From: Solimonas sp964507195
GTDB lineage: Bacteria > Pseudomonadota > Gammaproteobacteria > Nevskiales > Nevskiaceae
Assembly (NCBI GenBank): GCA_964507195.1
Contig: CAZDPA010000009.1
Span: 1 to 44,257 of the forward strand
Direction: 5' to 3'
DNA: 44,257 nt
Shown: piece after piece, positions 32,973-41,518 of the stretch
How positions within the stretch are numbered: position 1 is the first letter of the stretch
Layout: every line of letters starts with the position of its first letter
The notes under the pieces: generated by a model
What the model saw: the letters and a program-made list of their open reading frames with translations, nothing else
Database searches by the model: none
What the model was told of the DNA's origin: nothing
Program-made: the position numbers and the translations under genes

Positions 32973-33761
32973 CTAACCGAATACCACGACTGATTGCCGG
33001 CTCAGGGCAGCCAGCTTGCCGGTTGGAGACCACAGCGACGCACTCTGCGCCATGTAGCCATTGGCTGCCGCAGTGACTTCGGTGTCCATGCGCCAGTGCG
33101 CATCATGGGCATGCCCGAAATCGTGATCGAGCAGCTCCAGGGTCCAGGTCATGGAGCTCGCCATCGACAGTTTCTTCAGCATCGACAGACCGGGGCTCGG
33201 CACGGTGTCGGCCAGCGCGATCACATGCCCTTCGTGCAGGAGCTGGGCTCCGCGGTGACCGACATGAATGGAAGTGCGCGGCTCGCTCGCGCCGCTGAAC
33301 GGAAATCCGCCTTCGGCCCAGCGCATCGAGAAATGTTGAGTAAATGCCGGTGTGACGCCGGGCATGTAGCGCAGCTCCCTGGACTGCTGCGCCGCAGGCT
33401 TTTCCGGACAAGCCGGTGAGATCCGGATCGTCGACTCTCGCTCCAGGCCAAACACCGCGATGACCAGGCACAGCACCTGTCCATCCAGCACGATGCGGCA
33501 CTCGGCATGGGTCGCGGATTTGCCGACGCGCAGCACGCGCGGCTGCAACCGGACCGCGCCGCCCGGCACCGGCGCCATGAACGTGGTCTGGACCACCCGT
33601 AGTGGAAGACCGTTACCGACCAACTCGCGCAGTGCGCGGATGGCCAGTGCGGTCTGCAACCCGCCGAAGGCCGTGCGCCCCTGCAGCCAGTCATCGCCAA
33701 TATCCGCAACAAAACCGTCAGCGGACGCGCGCACGCTGTCGAGCACTTCACTAAAGATCAC
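32973..33761 (-). CDS. Acyl-CoA thioesterase family protein (double hotdog)
   Basis: A 262-residue protein of the thioesterase-like superfamily: LQGRTAFGGLQTALAIRAL, then QTTFMAPVPGG in the first hotdog, and a second hotdog ending QSASLWSPTGKLAALSRQS. These hydrolyse acyl-CoA esters. The start is the GTG at 33761, with GGAG 7 nt upstream; any longer reading collides with the CAP-domain gene. It is a cytosolic enzyme, with no signal seen. Neighbours do not fix the substrate. Confidence 0.85.
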   Translation of the reverse strand: MIFSEVLDSVRASADGFVADIGDDWLQGRTAFGGLQTALAIRALRELVGNGLPLRVVQTTFMAPVPGGAVRLQPRVLRVGKSATHAECRIVLDGQVLCLVIAVFGLERESTIRISPACPEKPAAQQSRELRYMPGVTPAFTQHFSMRWAEGGFPFSGASEPRTSIHVGHRGAQLLHEGHVIALADTVPSPGLSMLKKLSMASSMTWTLELLDHDFGHAHDAHWRMDTEVTAAANGYMAQSASLWSPTGKLAALSRQSVVVFG

Positions 33762-33811
33762 GAACCCACTCCAGAAAATCAGACAGATCCCGCCGACCCG
33801 CGCCGCACGAA

Positions 33812-34447
33812 TCAGTCGGCCGGTAAATCCACCCCGGGACCAACGGCTTTGCATTCCAGCGCGCCGACCACCACTTCGGGCTCGGGCGTCGGGGGCGGAT
33901 TGCCGTAAGGCTTGTGGCCCTCCTGCAGGCCGCGCGGCGTGTAGTTGCAGACCCAGACTTCGGCAGTTTCGCAGCGGGCACGGCCGCAGCCGACAAGCTC
34001 GGTCTGCTCCCAGATCATCTGCAGATACTGGCCACACTGCGTGCCGCTGCGGTCGCGGCACTGGTGCGTGGCGTGATCATATTTTTCGCCTTCGGCCTGC
34101 CAGCGGCTGACCACTTCAGCTGGCGTGCGCAACCAGCCCTGATAGGGCGTGCTGCTCGAGGAACGCAGAATGTTCTCACCGTAGCGCTCGCGCCGCTCCG
34201 GATCCGGGTTGTACGCAGCGCGGCAGGACTGCGTCGCCAGGGTATTGGCCCAGCCTTGGGCGATGCCAGCCGCCTCGTCCGACCAGCGCAGCGGTCGCAG
34301 ACCCAGCGCGCCGCGCGACTGGTTGTGCGCCGCGACGATACCGGCGAAATCCGCTGGCTCGGTCGTCGCTTCGGCGACGGTCATCCATGCCGGCGCAAAG
34401 ACCAGCAAGCCGAATGCAAACCCCTTCAGGATCGGTGTCGTTTTCAT
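33812..34447 (-). CDS. CAP-domain (SCP/PR-1-like) exported protein
   Basis: A 211-residue protein with a signal peptide (ILKGFAFGLLVFAPAWM). The CAP domain carries HNQSRGALGLRPLRW, the GENI block, His in YDHATHQC, and CGQYLQMIWEQTELVGCG, all expected motifs of the PR-1/SCP family. Six or more Cys suggest disulfides. The tail after the domain is Pro-rich (NPPPTPEPEV). Function in bacteria is poorly known. It is divergent from the FabH-like gene and is probably the first gene of a run with the thioesterase and dienelactone hydrolase. Confidence 0.88.
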   Translation of the reverse strand: MKTTPILKGFAFGLLVFAPAWMTVAEATTEPADFAGIVAAHNQSRGALGLRPLRWSDEAAGIAQGWANTLATQSCRAAYNPDPERRERYGENILRSSSSTPYQGWLRTPAEVVSRWQAEGEKYDHATHQCRDRSGTQCGQYLQMIWEQTELVGCGRARCETAEVWVCNYTPRGLQEGHKPYGNPPPTPEPEVVVGALECKAVGPGVDLPAD

Positions 34448-34534
34448 GGTTCCATGATAGTCGTTGGCGTCCCGCCGGAGTACCCGCCGGGGTCGTCTGT
34501 CGGCCGCCCGGGCCGATTCGGCTAAGCTTGATCA

Positions 34535-35483
34535 ATGACCTACTCGAAAATCATCGGTACCGGCAGCTATCTGCCGGAACGCATCGTCACCAATCAGGAA
34601 CTTGAATCGCGGATTTCGACCAGCGACGAGTGGATTGTTTCGCGCACCGGCATCGAAGCGCGGCATGTTGCGGCGGACGACGAGATCACCAGCGATCTCG
34701 CGCTCAAGGCTGCCCAGCGCGCGATGGAATCCGCCGGCGTCGGGCCCACTGACATCGATCTGATCATTGTGGCGACGACAACGCCGGACATGGTGTTTCC
34801 GTCGACCGCGTGCATCCTGCAGGACAAGCTTGGTATCAAGCAGGGCGCCGCGTTCGACGTGCAGGCAGTGTGCACCGGGTTCATCTATGCGCTCGCCGTC
34901 GCCGACAAGTTCATCGCCAGCGGGGCCCACCGCTGCGCGCTGGTGGTCGGTGCCGAGGTGTTCTCGCGCCTGCTCGACTGGAACGACCGCCGCACCTGCG
35001 TGCTGTTCGGCGACGGTGCCGGCGCGGTCGTCATCAAACAGTCGGACCAGCCCGGCATCTACTCCAGCCATCTGCATTCGGACGGCAGCTACGGCCACAT
35101 CCTGCGCGTCGGCGGCGGCATCGCCGAAGGCAAGGTGCGTGGCAATCCGTTTCTCGAAATGGATGGTCAGGCCGTGTTCAAACTCGCCGTCCGCGTCCTC
35201 GACGAATGCTCGCGCGAAGCGCTCGACCACAACGGCTACAAGGGCAGCGATCTCGACTGGTTCGTGCCGCATCAGGCCAATCTGCGCATCATCAACGCGA
35301 CGGCCGACAAGATGAAAGTGCCACGCGATCGCGTGGTCACGACCGTCGCCCGGCAGGGCAATACTTCGGCCGCTTCGGTACCTCTGGCGCTCGACAAGGC
35401 CGTGCGCGATGGCCGCATACAGCCCGGCCATCTGGTGTTGCTCGAGGGCGTCGGCGGCGGCATGACCTGGGGTTCGATCCTGT
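34535..35483 (+). CDS. fabH: FabH-like 3-oxoacyl-ACP synthase III (last codons in gap)
   Basis: A beta-ketoacyl-ACP synthase III. It has MTYSKIIGTGSYLPERIVTN at the start, Cys in DVQAVCTGF, FGDGAGAVV, His in VPHQANLRI and Asn in RQGNTSAASVPLAL. It condenses an acyl-CoA with malonyl-ACP. The reading reaches GGGMTWGSIL and then runs into the N gap. FabH proteins end a few residues after this motif (TWGSALVRF in E. coli), so only about three codons and the stop are missing. It stands apart from other fab genes and is followed by slyX. The ribosome site before the ATG is weak. Confidence 0.9.
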
Positions 35484-35493
35484 NNNNNNNNNN
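35484..35493. other. Run of 10 N (assembly gap)
   Basis: Unknown bases at the 3' end of the FabH-like gene. An open frame continues through the gap into slyX only by chance. Confidence 0.95.
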
Positions 35494-35509
35494 ATACGGG
35501 ATACCGCAG

Positions 35510-35713
35510 ATGGAAAACCGCCTCATCGAACTGGAAACCCGCCTCGCCTATCAGGAAGCGACGCTGCAGGATCTCAACGCCATCATTGCCGCACAGAGCC
35601 AGCAGATCGAACGCCTGGAACGCGTCTGCCGCGAACTTGCGAACCGCATCGCCCGCAGCGTCGAGAACGAGCAAAAAGGGGGCACTGAAGACGAAGTGCC
35701 ACCCCACTACTGA
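35510..35713 (+). CDS. slyX: SlyX family protein
   Basis: A 67-residue coiled coil: MENRLIELETRLAYQE followed by LQDLNAIIAAQ and a heptad pattern, ending with the family tail PPHY. SlyX is widespread in gammaproteobacteria and of unclear function. The ATG at 35510 lies just past the N gap; an upstream start in the gap cannot be excluded, but the length is as expected. Confidence 0.9.
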   Translation: MENRLIELETRLAYQEATLQDLNAIIAAQSQQIERLERVCRELANRIARSVENEQKGGTEDEVPPHY

Positions 35714-35715
35714 AC

Positions 35716-35973
35716 ATGATCCGCCTCCTGCTCCTTGTCGTGATTGCCGGCGTAGTTGCGCTGCTGATCTGGCGAGTGCGCACCGGGAAACTGAAGCTTC
35801 GGGTTTCGTCCTGGCCGGCGGGGCAGCAGATCGAGATGGCCGTCGCCGCGCTGCTCGCAGTGGCAGCGCTGCTCGGCCTGGCTGCGGGAGAGTTCAACTT
35901 CGCCGGCTGGCTCGCGCTGGTGTCGGCAACCGTCGCCGCGCTGGCGCTGTTGAGCTGGCCAAAGCAAGACTAG
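35716..35973 (+). CDS. Small membrane protein, unknown function
   Basis: An 85-residue protein starting 2 bp after the slyX stop. It has three hydrophobic segments: residues 2-19 (IRLLLLVVIAGVVALLIW), about 41-58, and about 64-80, with a basic loop (RVRTGKLKLR) between the first two. I do not recognise a family. Confidence 0.65.
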   Translation: MIRLLLLVVIAGVVALLIWRVRTGKLKLRVSSWPAGQQIEMAVAALLAVAALLGLAAGEFNFAGWLALVSATVAALALLSWPKQD

Positions 35974-35987
35974 ACGCCCAAAGCTGA

Positions 35988-36070
35988 GTAGCCCGGTTCC
36001 GCGAGGAGCCGGGAAGCCCGGACAGCGCAGCAAGGCTTCCCGGCTTCGCCTTACGGCGAAACCGGGCTAC
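35988..36070. repeat. GTAG-type REP-like compound palindrome
   Basis: It starts GTAGCCCGGTT and ends with the exact reverse complement AACCGGGCTAC. An inner pair CCGGGAAGCC / GGCTTCCCGG is also perfect. Ends of GTAG with an imperfect hairpin are typical of REP elements moved by RAYT transposases; two facing units make a BIME-like structure. It sits between convergent genes. Confidence 0.75.
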
Positions 36071-36109
36071 TGCGACTACAGGGCTTTGGCTGCCAACGCT
36101 GGTCTGCAC

Positions 36110-37114
36110 TCAGGATTGCCGATACGCGCTGTGCGCCGCGAATGCGGCGATCTGACCCGCCAATGCCTCGCGTTCGTGGGCGAAGTAGCGCGCAACCGCC
36201 TGGTGCATGCGGCGATGCCGGAAATGGTGCATCGAGTACGCACGCTCCGGATCAAAGCCGCGCAGCAGCTTGTGTTCGCCCTGCACGCCCGCGTCAAAGC
36301 AGTGTAGGCGGTGTGCAATCGCGTATTCGATGCCGCTGTAATAGCACAGCTCGAAGTGCAGCAAGGGATCATCAACGTTGGCACCCCAGTGCCGCCCGTA
36401 CAGCGTGGTGCCGTCGCGGAAGAAGAACGCCATCGCACACAGCTCGCCGTCACGCCGCGCGAGACAGAACTGCATGCGCTCGCCAAGTCGCGCAGCCCAA
36501 AGCTGCAGGCACTCGAGATTCAGATACGGTGCCTGCCCGCGGACCCGGTAGGTGCTTGCATACAGCTGGCCGACGCTGCGCCACTCGGCCGGGGTCAATG
36601 CGTCGCCGCGCGTCCAGCGGATGTCGAATCCGGCCGCGGCAATCTGATTGCGTTCGCGGCGGATATTCTTGCGCCGCTTCGATGACAGTGCGTCCGTAAA
36701 AGCGTCGAAATCGGCGTAGCCCCGGTTGCGCCACAGATAGCGCATCTGCTCGCGCTGCAACCAGCCTTGCGCATGAAGCACTGCGATATCGGCGGACGCT
36801 GGAAACAGCACATGCGCGCTGGAAGCGGACAACTGCTCGGCGTGCGTCAGCAGTGCCTCGGCCAGCGCATGGCGGCCGGCATCGTCAGCAGCGAGCAGGC
36901 GCGGCCCCGGCACCGGCGTGAACGGCACGCAGCAGACCAGCTTCGGGTAGTAGGCGAGGCCCTGCTGTTCGTAGGTCTGGGCGATCTGGAAATCGAATAC
37001 GAACTCGCCCCAGGAATGCGTCTTCAGATAGCACGGTGCCTGCGCACCCTCCGCCAGCCGCAGCGGCGCAGGCGTCCAGCCGCTGCCGGTGCCGACGCAA
37101 CCACTCCGGGTCAA
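36110..37114 (-). CDS. FemAB-like GNAT acyltransferase (COG3146 type), start unresolved
   Basis: A protein of at least 334 residues of the 'peptidogalycan biosynthesis/recognition' group of GNAT-like acyltransferases. Hallmarks are GTGSGWTPAPL, PCYLKTHSWGEFVFD, the basic SSKRRKNIRRER helix, and a C-terminal GEHKLLRGF block. Homologous sequence (a DLFTSADYLEPL stretch) continues upstream in frame to about 37162, but no ATG, GTG or TTG is found there, only CTG at 37162 overlapping the arfB stop. The coordinates use the TTG at 37114. Either CTG is used or the N-terminus has been lost; about 35 residues normally precede this point. Substrate unknown. Confidence 0.75.
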   Translation of the reverse strand: MTRSGCVGTGSGWTPAPLRLAEGAQAPCYLKTHSWGEFVFDFQIAQTYEQQGLAYYPKLVCCVPFTPVPGPRLLAADDAGRHALAEALLTHAEQLSASSAHVLFPASADIAVLHAQGWLQREQMRYLWRNRGYADFDAFTDALSSKRRKNIRRERNQIAAAGFDIRWTRGDALTPAEWRSVGQLYASTYRVRGQAPYLNLECLQLWAARLGERMQFCLARRDGELCAMAFFFRDGTTLYGRHWGANVDDPLLHFELCYYSGIEYAIAHRLHCFDAGVQGEHKLLRGFDPERAYSMHHFRHRRMHQAVARYFAHEREALAGQIAAFAAHSAYRQS

Positions 37115-37154
37115 CGGCTCCAGGTAATCCGCGCTGGTGAAGAGGTCTGCAGGC

Positions 37155-37577
37155 TCAGTCAGTGGGACGTCCCCGCAGTGCCTTGACCCGACCGCGCTGG
37201 GTCTTCGCGTCCACCCGCTTGCGCTGCGACGAACGAGTCGGTTTCGTCGCCTTGCGCGTACGCGGCACGAACGCTGCCTTGCGGATCAGCTCGGCCAGCC
37301 TTTGCAGCGCATCTTCCCGATTCTGTTCCAGGCTGCGGAATCGCTGCGCCTTGATCACGACCACACCGTCGGCGTTGATGCGCTGATCGCGCAGCTCCCG
37401 CAAGCGCTGCTTGCATTCGTCGGACAGCGACGATGCCGCCGATTCAAAGCGCAATTGCGCCGCGCTCGAAGTCTTGTGAATGTTCTGCCCACCCGCACCC
37501 TGTGCGCGGATCGCGGTGAACTCGATCTCGCGCAGCGGCAACTGGATCGCCGGAGTGATGTCGAGAAAATCTTCCAT
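37155..37577 (-). CDS. arfB: Alternative ribosome-rescue factor ArfB
   Basis: A 140-residue peptidyl-tRNA hydrolase of the ArfB/ICT1 type. The release-factor GGQ motif is in GAGGQNIHKTSSA, and the long basic C-terminal tail (KPTRSSQRKR and onward) is the part that enters the empty mRNA channel of stalled ribosomes. The ATG directly follows the stop of the DUF885 gene (TGA-ATG), so translation is coupled; its own stop overlaps the possible CTG start of the acyltransferase gene. Confidence 0.95.
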   Translation of the reverse strand: MEDFLDITPAIQLPLREIEFTAIRAQGAGGQNIHKTSSAAQLRFESAASSLSDECKQRLRELRDQRINADGVVVIKAQRFRSLEQNREDALQRLAELIRKAAFVPRTRKATKPTRSSQRKRVDAKTQRGRVKALRGRPTD

Positions 37578-39392
37578 TCAGTGCTGGGCCTGGTCGCCGA
37601 TCCAGCGTTCGATCTTCTGTTCGAGCACATCGAGCGGCACCGCGCCGTCCTTGAGTACTTCGGCGTGGAAACCGCGGATGTCGAAGTTCTTGCCGAGCTT
37701 CTCCTCCGCACGCGCACGCAGTTCGCTGATCCTGAGCTGGCCGATCTTGTACGCAAGGGCCTGCCCGGGAATCGCCATGTAGCGCTCGGCTTCGGCGACG
37801 GCCTGGGTCTCGCTCGATGCGGAGTTGTCGAGCATGTAGCGGATCACCTGCTCACGCGTCCACTGCTTGCTGTGCAGGCCGGTATCGACCACCAGACGGA
37901 TCGCGCGCCACAACTCGTTCTGCAGATAGCCGAAGTACGAGTACGGATCGGTGTAGACACCAAGCTCCTTTCCAAGCGTTTCTGCATACAGGCCCCAGCC
38001 TTCGATGAAGGCGGTGATGCTGCCGAAGCGCCGGAACGCCGGGATGCCCTTCAGTTCCTGCTGGATCGCCAGCTGGAAATGATGTCCCGGAATCGCCTCA
38101 TGCAGATAGAGATCTTCGCTGTCCCAGGTGTTGCGGCTCGGCAGGTCATAGGTGTTGACGTAGAAAATCCCCGGGCGCGAGCCGTCCTCGCTCGGCCGCT
38201 GGTAAGAACCGCCGGCGGCGGACTTGGCACGGAAGGCTTCGACCGGGCGGATCTCGAAGCCGGCTTTCGGCCGCGTCGAGAACAGCTTGTCGGCGCCAAC
38301 ATCGACCCGCTCGCGCAGGCTGTTGTAGTCGTCGAGCAGGGCCTGCTCGGTCGGATACTGGAATTGCTTGTCCTCCGCCAGGAACTCGAAGAACGCCTGC
38401 ATATCACCCTTGAAGCCCAGTTCAGCGATGACGCGGCGCATCTCCTTGTGGATGCGCGCGACCTCGTCCAGACCGATCTGGTGAATCTGCGCCGGCGTCA
38501 GGTCGGTCGTCGTGATGCTGCGGACATTGAAGGCATACCAGGCCGCGCCATCCGGCAGGGCATCAAGCCCGACGGTGCTGCGCGACTTGGGCAGGTATTC
38601 GTCACGCAGGAAATCCCGCAGGCGCTTGTACGCCGGCATCAGCTGGCTACCGATCATCTGCGCATAGGCGAGGCTCAGACGCCCGCGCTCGGCGGCGCCA
38701 AAACTGTCGGGCAGGTTCTCGATCGGCCGCCAGAACAGCGTCTTGGCCGGATCGTCGAAGATCAGCGCATCGAGTTGCGGAATCACCTTCTCGACGAGCA
38801 CCTTCGGCAACACGACCCCCTTGCTCATGCCCTCGCGCATGTTGGCAATGGCCTGATCGAACAGCGCTGGCGCCTGCTCGCCGCGTGCCAGCCAGTTGTC
38901 ATAGTCCTTGATTGTCGCGAATGGCTGCGCCGACGCACCGGAGCCCAGACGCGCGAGCGTGGCCGGAAAACCGTAGAACTGGTTCAGCGGGATGAGCTCG
39001 TCGGCGAAGCGCTCGCCATCGAGAAACTCGCGGCGATCGTGCCTGAACATCTCGACGCTGAGCCTGTCCGTCGACGACAGCGTGCCGACATCAACCGCTT
39101 CGATGCGCTCCATCCAGCGCTGCTCGAAGGCATGCTCTCTGGCGCGATACTCGGCGCTCAGCGAATTCGGCAGCTGGTCGTTGTAGCGTGCATCGCCGAT
39201 GAAGGTAGCGCTGAGCGGGTGCAGCTTGAGCGACTCTTCCCAGAATTCGGCAAACAGCTGCTCCAGTGCAGCCGCGGGGTCTGCGCTCGCCGTCGAAACG
39301 GCGGCCACCGGAGCGGTCTGCGGCTGCACCGCGCAGGCGGCAAGGCCGCTCACCATCAGTGCAGTCAGTCCCGCAACCCAGCCCGTTCTCAT
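37578..39392 (-). CDS. DUF885 metallopeptidase-like lipoprotein
   Basis: A 604-residue protein of the DUF885 family. The likely zinc site is HEAIPGHH, with further conserved FIEGWGLYAE and NTYDLPSR blocks. The start is the ATG at 39392 (GGAG 6 nt upstream), giving a lipoprotein signal with TALMVSGLAAC, so the protein is anchored in the envelope. The family is related to M32-like carboxypeptidases; the substrate is unknown. First gene of a run with arfB and the FemAB-like gene. Confidence 0.88.
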   Translation of the reverse strand: MRTGWVAGLTALMVSGLAACAVQPQTAPVAAVSTASADPAAALEQLFAEFWEESLKLHPLSATFIGDARYNDQLPNSLSAEYRAREHAFEQRWMERIEAVDVGTLSSTDRLSVEMFRHDRREFLDGERFADELIPLNQFYGFPATLARLGSGASAQPFATIKDYDNWLARGEQAPALFDQAIANMREGMSKGVVLPKVLVEKVIPQLDALIFDDPAKTLFWRPIENLPDSFGAAERGRLSLAYAQMIGSQLMPAYKRLRDFLRDEYLPKSRSTVGLDALPDGAAWYAFNVRSITTTDLTPAQIHQIGLDEVARIHKEMRRVIAELGFKGDMQAFFEFLAEDKQFQYPTEQALLDDYNSLRERVDVGADKLFSTRPKAGFEIRPVEAFRAKSAAGGSYQRPSEDGSRPGIFYVNTYDLPSRNTWDSEDLYLHEAIPGHHFQLAIQQELKGIPAFRRFGSITAFIEGWGLYAETLGKELGVYTDPYSYFGYLQNELWRAIRLVVDTGLHSKQWTREQVIRYMLDNSASSETQAVAEAERYMAIPGQALAYKIGQLRISELRARAEEKLGKNFDIRGFHAEVLKDGAVPLDVLEQKIERWIGDQAQH

Positions 39393-39613
39393 GCTGTTCT
39401 CCATGCTCATCGTGCGTCCGCTGTCGTTTGAATCTGCGCACACGCTATCACCCTTGCCGACCGATTCGCAGGGGGACTGCCCTCAACTGCGCGCGCTCAA
39501 CCTGTGCCAAGCTGACCCTGGCGCAGCACCGGCCCGCACCAGGGTCAATGCCGCTGCGCCGCGCAGGCGCTACGTTAGCGCCACCCCCATCGATTTTTCA
39601 GGCTCCGACCGCA

Positions 39614-40651
39614 ATGCCCAAGAAGAAGAACGACCTCGCCCAGTCCCTGCTTGACGCGCATGTGGCCTACATCGTCGATGCGCTGACCGGCGACGGCCTC
39701 AAGGCGGGGATTGCCGCAGAACTGGATCGCCTGCTCGCCGACGCCAGCAAGCTCAAGCTCAAGGACGTTGTCACGCCGCGCATGATCAAGGACACGGCGC
39801 ACACCTACGCGGCGCGGATCGAGCTCGGCGGCGGCTTGCCGACGCTGGTCACCGAGATCGCCCAGGCGGCGTACGCGCACAAGATTCTTGACCGCACCGC
39901 ACCGAAGGACATGGTCACCCACGTCCGCTACACCGAGTTCATCGACAAGCTGCTGGAACTGCGCTCGCTGCGCGAAAAGCTGGTCCGCGAGGCGGCAAGC
40001 AGCCCGATCTACATCGCGTTTGCATCCGACCTGCTCTACAACGGCATCAAGGGCTATCTCGCACGCAGCGGCGAGATGACACGCAGCATTCCCGGCGCGG
40101 GCTCGGTGATGAAGCTCGGCCGCAGCGTGATGAACAAGGCCTCGCCGGGCCTGGAAAGCTCGCTCGACGACAGCCTGCGCAAGTATGTGTCGCGCAGCGT
40201 CGAAGCCACCGCCAGGACCAGCGCCGAGTTCGTGCTCGAACATCTGAACGAGAAGGCCCTGCGCGACATGGCCCGCGAGATCTGGGACAAGGTCAAGTTC
40301 ACGCCGATCAGCAGCCTGCGCGAGGACATCAGCAGCGACGATGTCGAGGACCTGTTCGTCATCGGCTACGAATACTGGCGCGAGCTGCGCAAGACCGAGA
40401 TCTATACCGCGCTGATCGATGCCGGCATCGATGCGTTCTTCGACGCCTACGGCGACTCCACGCTGAGCCAGCTGCTCGATGATCTCGGCATCAGCCGCGA
40501 CATCATGCTGGCCGAAGCCATGCACTACGCGCCGCACGTGCTCAAGGTGCTCAAGCGCAAGAAGCTGCTGGACGGCATGGTGCGACGCCAGCTGGCGGGC
40601 TTCTACGGTTCAGCGGCTGTGCAGCAGATTCTGGAATCTGCAAAGGCCTGA
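39614..40651 (+). CDS. Unrecognised 345-residue protein
   Basis: A soluble, mostly helical protein starting at the ATG at 39614 (MPKKKNDLAQ). No signal peptide. It has no motif I can assign. It shows alternating acidic/basic helices (ELRSLREKLVREAASS, ENVLKE-like patterns absent), a Gly/Ser-rich middle (RSGEMTRSIPGAGSVMKLG) and a repeated hydrophobic pattern near the end (LLDDLGISRDIMLAEAM). Codon use matches the neighbours. It is followed by the DUF4404 gene after 68 bp. An earlier reading upstream is possible but has low-complexity Arg-rich composition and is not coding-like. Confidence 0.75.
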   Translation: MPKKKNDLAQSLLDAHVAYIVDALTGDGLKAGIAAELDRLLADASKLKLKDVVTPRMIKDTAHTYAARIELGGGLPTLVTEIAQAAYAHKILDRTAPKDMVTHVRYTEFIDKLLELRSLREKLVREAASSPIYIAFASDLLYNGIKGYLARSGEMTRSIPGAGSVMKLGRSVMNKASPGLESSLDDSLRKYVSRSVEATARTSAEFVLEHLNEKALRDMAREIWDKVKFTPISSLREDISSDDVEDLFVIGYEYWRELRKTEIYTALIDAGIDAFFDAYGDSTLSQLLDDLGISRDIMLAEAMHYAPHVLKVLKRKKLLDGMVRRQLAGFYGSAAVQQILESAKA

Positions 40652-40719
40652 GGCAGGCTGTCTGGACAGCCCATGCGTTCTCGACAAGAATCGAATCAGC
40701 AGCGCCACCGGAGCGAACA

Positions 40720-40983
40720 ATGAATGAGCAGGAACTGCAGCGGACCCTGACCGCGCTGCGTGCAGAACTGGATCGACTGCCGGAATCGGCGGCCGGACGC
40801 GAGAAGATGCTCGGCCTGCTGGCGCGCGTCGAAGCACAGCTTGACCCTTCGATTCCTTCGACGCCCGAGGAAACCCTGCTCGACGGCATCAAGCAGGCCG
40901 CGACCGAGTTCGAGGTTGAACATCCAAAGGCATCTGCACTGCTTCAACGCATCGTGCATACCTTGAGTGCAATGGGCATCTAG
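40720..40983 (+). CDS. DUF4404 family protein
   Basis: An 87-residue protein: a first helical half (ELQRTLTALRAELDRL), a short Pro-rich turn, and the family end FEVEHPKASALLQRIVHTLSAMGI-like pattern (the Glu-x-x-His-Pro motif and final MGI). Function unknown. It lies between the unrecognised 345-residue gene and the basic H1-like gene. Confidence 0.8.
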   Translation: MNEQELQRTLTALRAELDRLPESAAGREKMLGLLARVEAQLDPSIPSTPEETLLDGIKQAATEFEVEHPKASALLQRIVHTLSAMGI

Positions 40984-41093
40984 CGAGGCTTCCGATTCAA
41001 CGCATCGCATGGCGTCTGCGCCCTGCGAAATCACTGGCATGTTGATCCGCAAGTCAATATGCTCAACATTCCATCGCTCAGAGGAACCGCAAC

Positions 41094-41447
41094 ATGGCAG
41101 ACAATCCGATCGAAGTTCAGGTGAAGGCCATTCGCAAGAAGCTGACCAGCGCTGCCAGCACCCGCAAGACGCAGATCATGAAGCTGCGCGCCAAGGCTGC
41201 AGATGCGGCGCTCAACTGGGTGATGTCGCACCAGTCGCGCGTTGATCAGTTCAAGGGCGCGGTCAAGGGCACGCCGGTGGCCGGCGTCGTCGAGAAGCTG
41301 CTGGCGATTCTGAAATCCGAAGCCAGCACGCCGAAGAAGAAGGCCGCCGCGAAGAAGAAGCCGGCTGCGAAGAAAGCTGCAAAGAAGGCGCCGGCCAGGA
41401 AGGCTGCTGCAAAGAAGCCAGCGAAGAAGGCCGCCAGGCGCAAGTAA
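41094..41447 (+). CDS. Histone H1-like Lys/Ala-rich protein
   Basis: A 117-residue protein. Residues 1-75 are a helical, mildly basic domain (VQVKAIRKKL, LRAKAADAALNW, GVVEKLLAILK). Residues 76-117 are almost only Lys, Ala, Pro and Arg with repeats of the KKPAAKKA type, like the DNA-binding tails of AlgP, HctB and eukaryotic H1. It probably binds DNA or nucleoid RNA. A strong terminator follows. Low-complexity Lys/Ala codons make this stretch prone to length change. Confidence 0.85.
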   Translation: MADNPIEVQVKAIRKKLTSAASTRKTQIMKLRAKAADAALNWVMSHQSRVDQFKGAVKGTPVAGVVEKLLAILKSEASTPKKKAAAKKKPAAKKAAKKAPARKAAAKKPAKKAARRK

Positions 41448-41468
41448 GCACTGCCGCTGTTCTCGCCA

Positions 41469-41496
41469 AGCCGTCGGTTCGCCGACGGCTTTTTTG
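41469..41496 (+). terminator. Rho-independent terminator with UUCG loop
   Basis: Stem AGCCGTCGG-ttcg-CCGACGGCT (41469-41490) followed by TTTTTT. The UUCG tetraloop is especially stable. It ends the H1-like gene 21 bp past its stop; the convergent MFS gene ends at 41519. Confidence 0.92.
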
Positions 41497-41518
41497 TTGC
41501 CCGCAAGCTCTGTGTGAA

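Noticed and set aside
34535..35713. A single frame joining the FabH-like gene and slyX
   Set aside because: The continuity depends on unknown bases in the N gap. FabH proteins end just at the gap and SlyX has its own start and full length, so a true fusion is unlikely.
37137..39431. A 764-codon open frame on the plus strand
   Set aside because: It is antisense to arfB and the DUF885 gene, which have clear motifs; its product is Arg/Gln/His-rich without any domain, as expected for a shadow frame in high-GC DNA.
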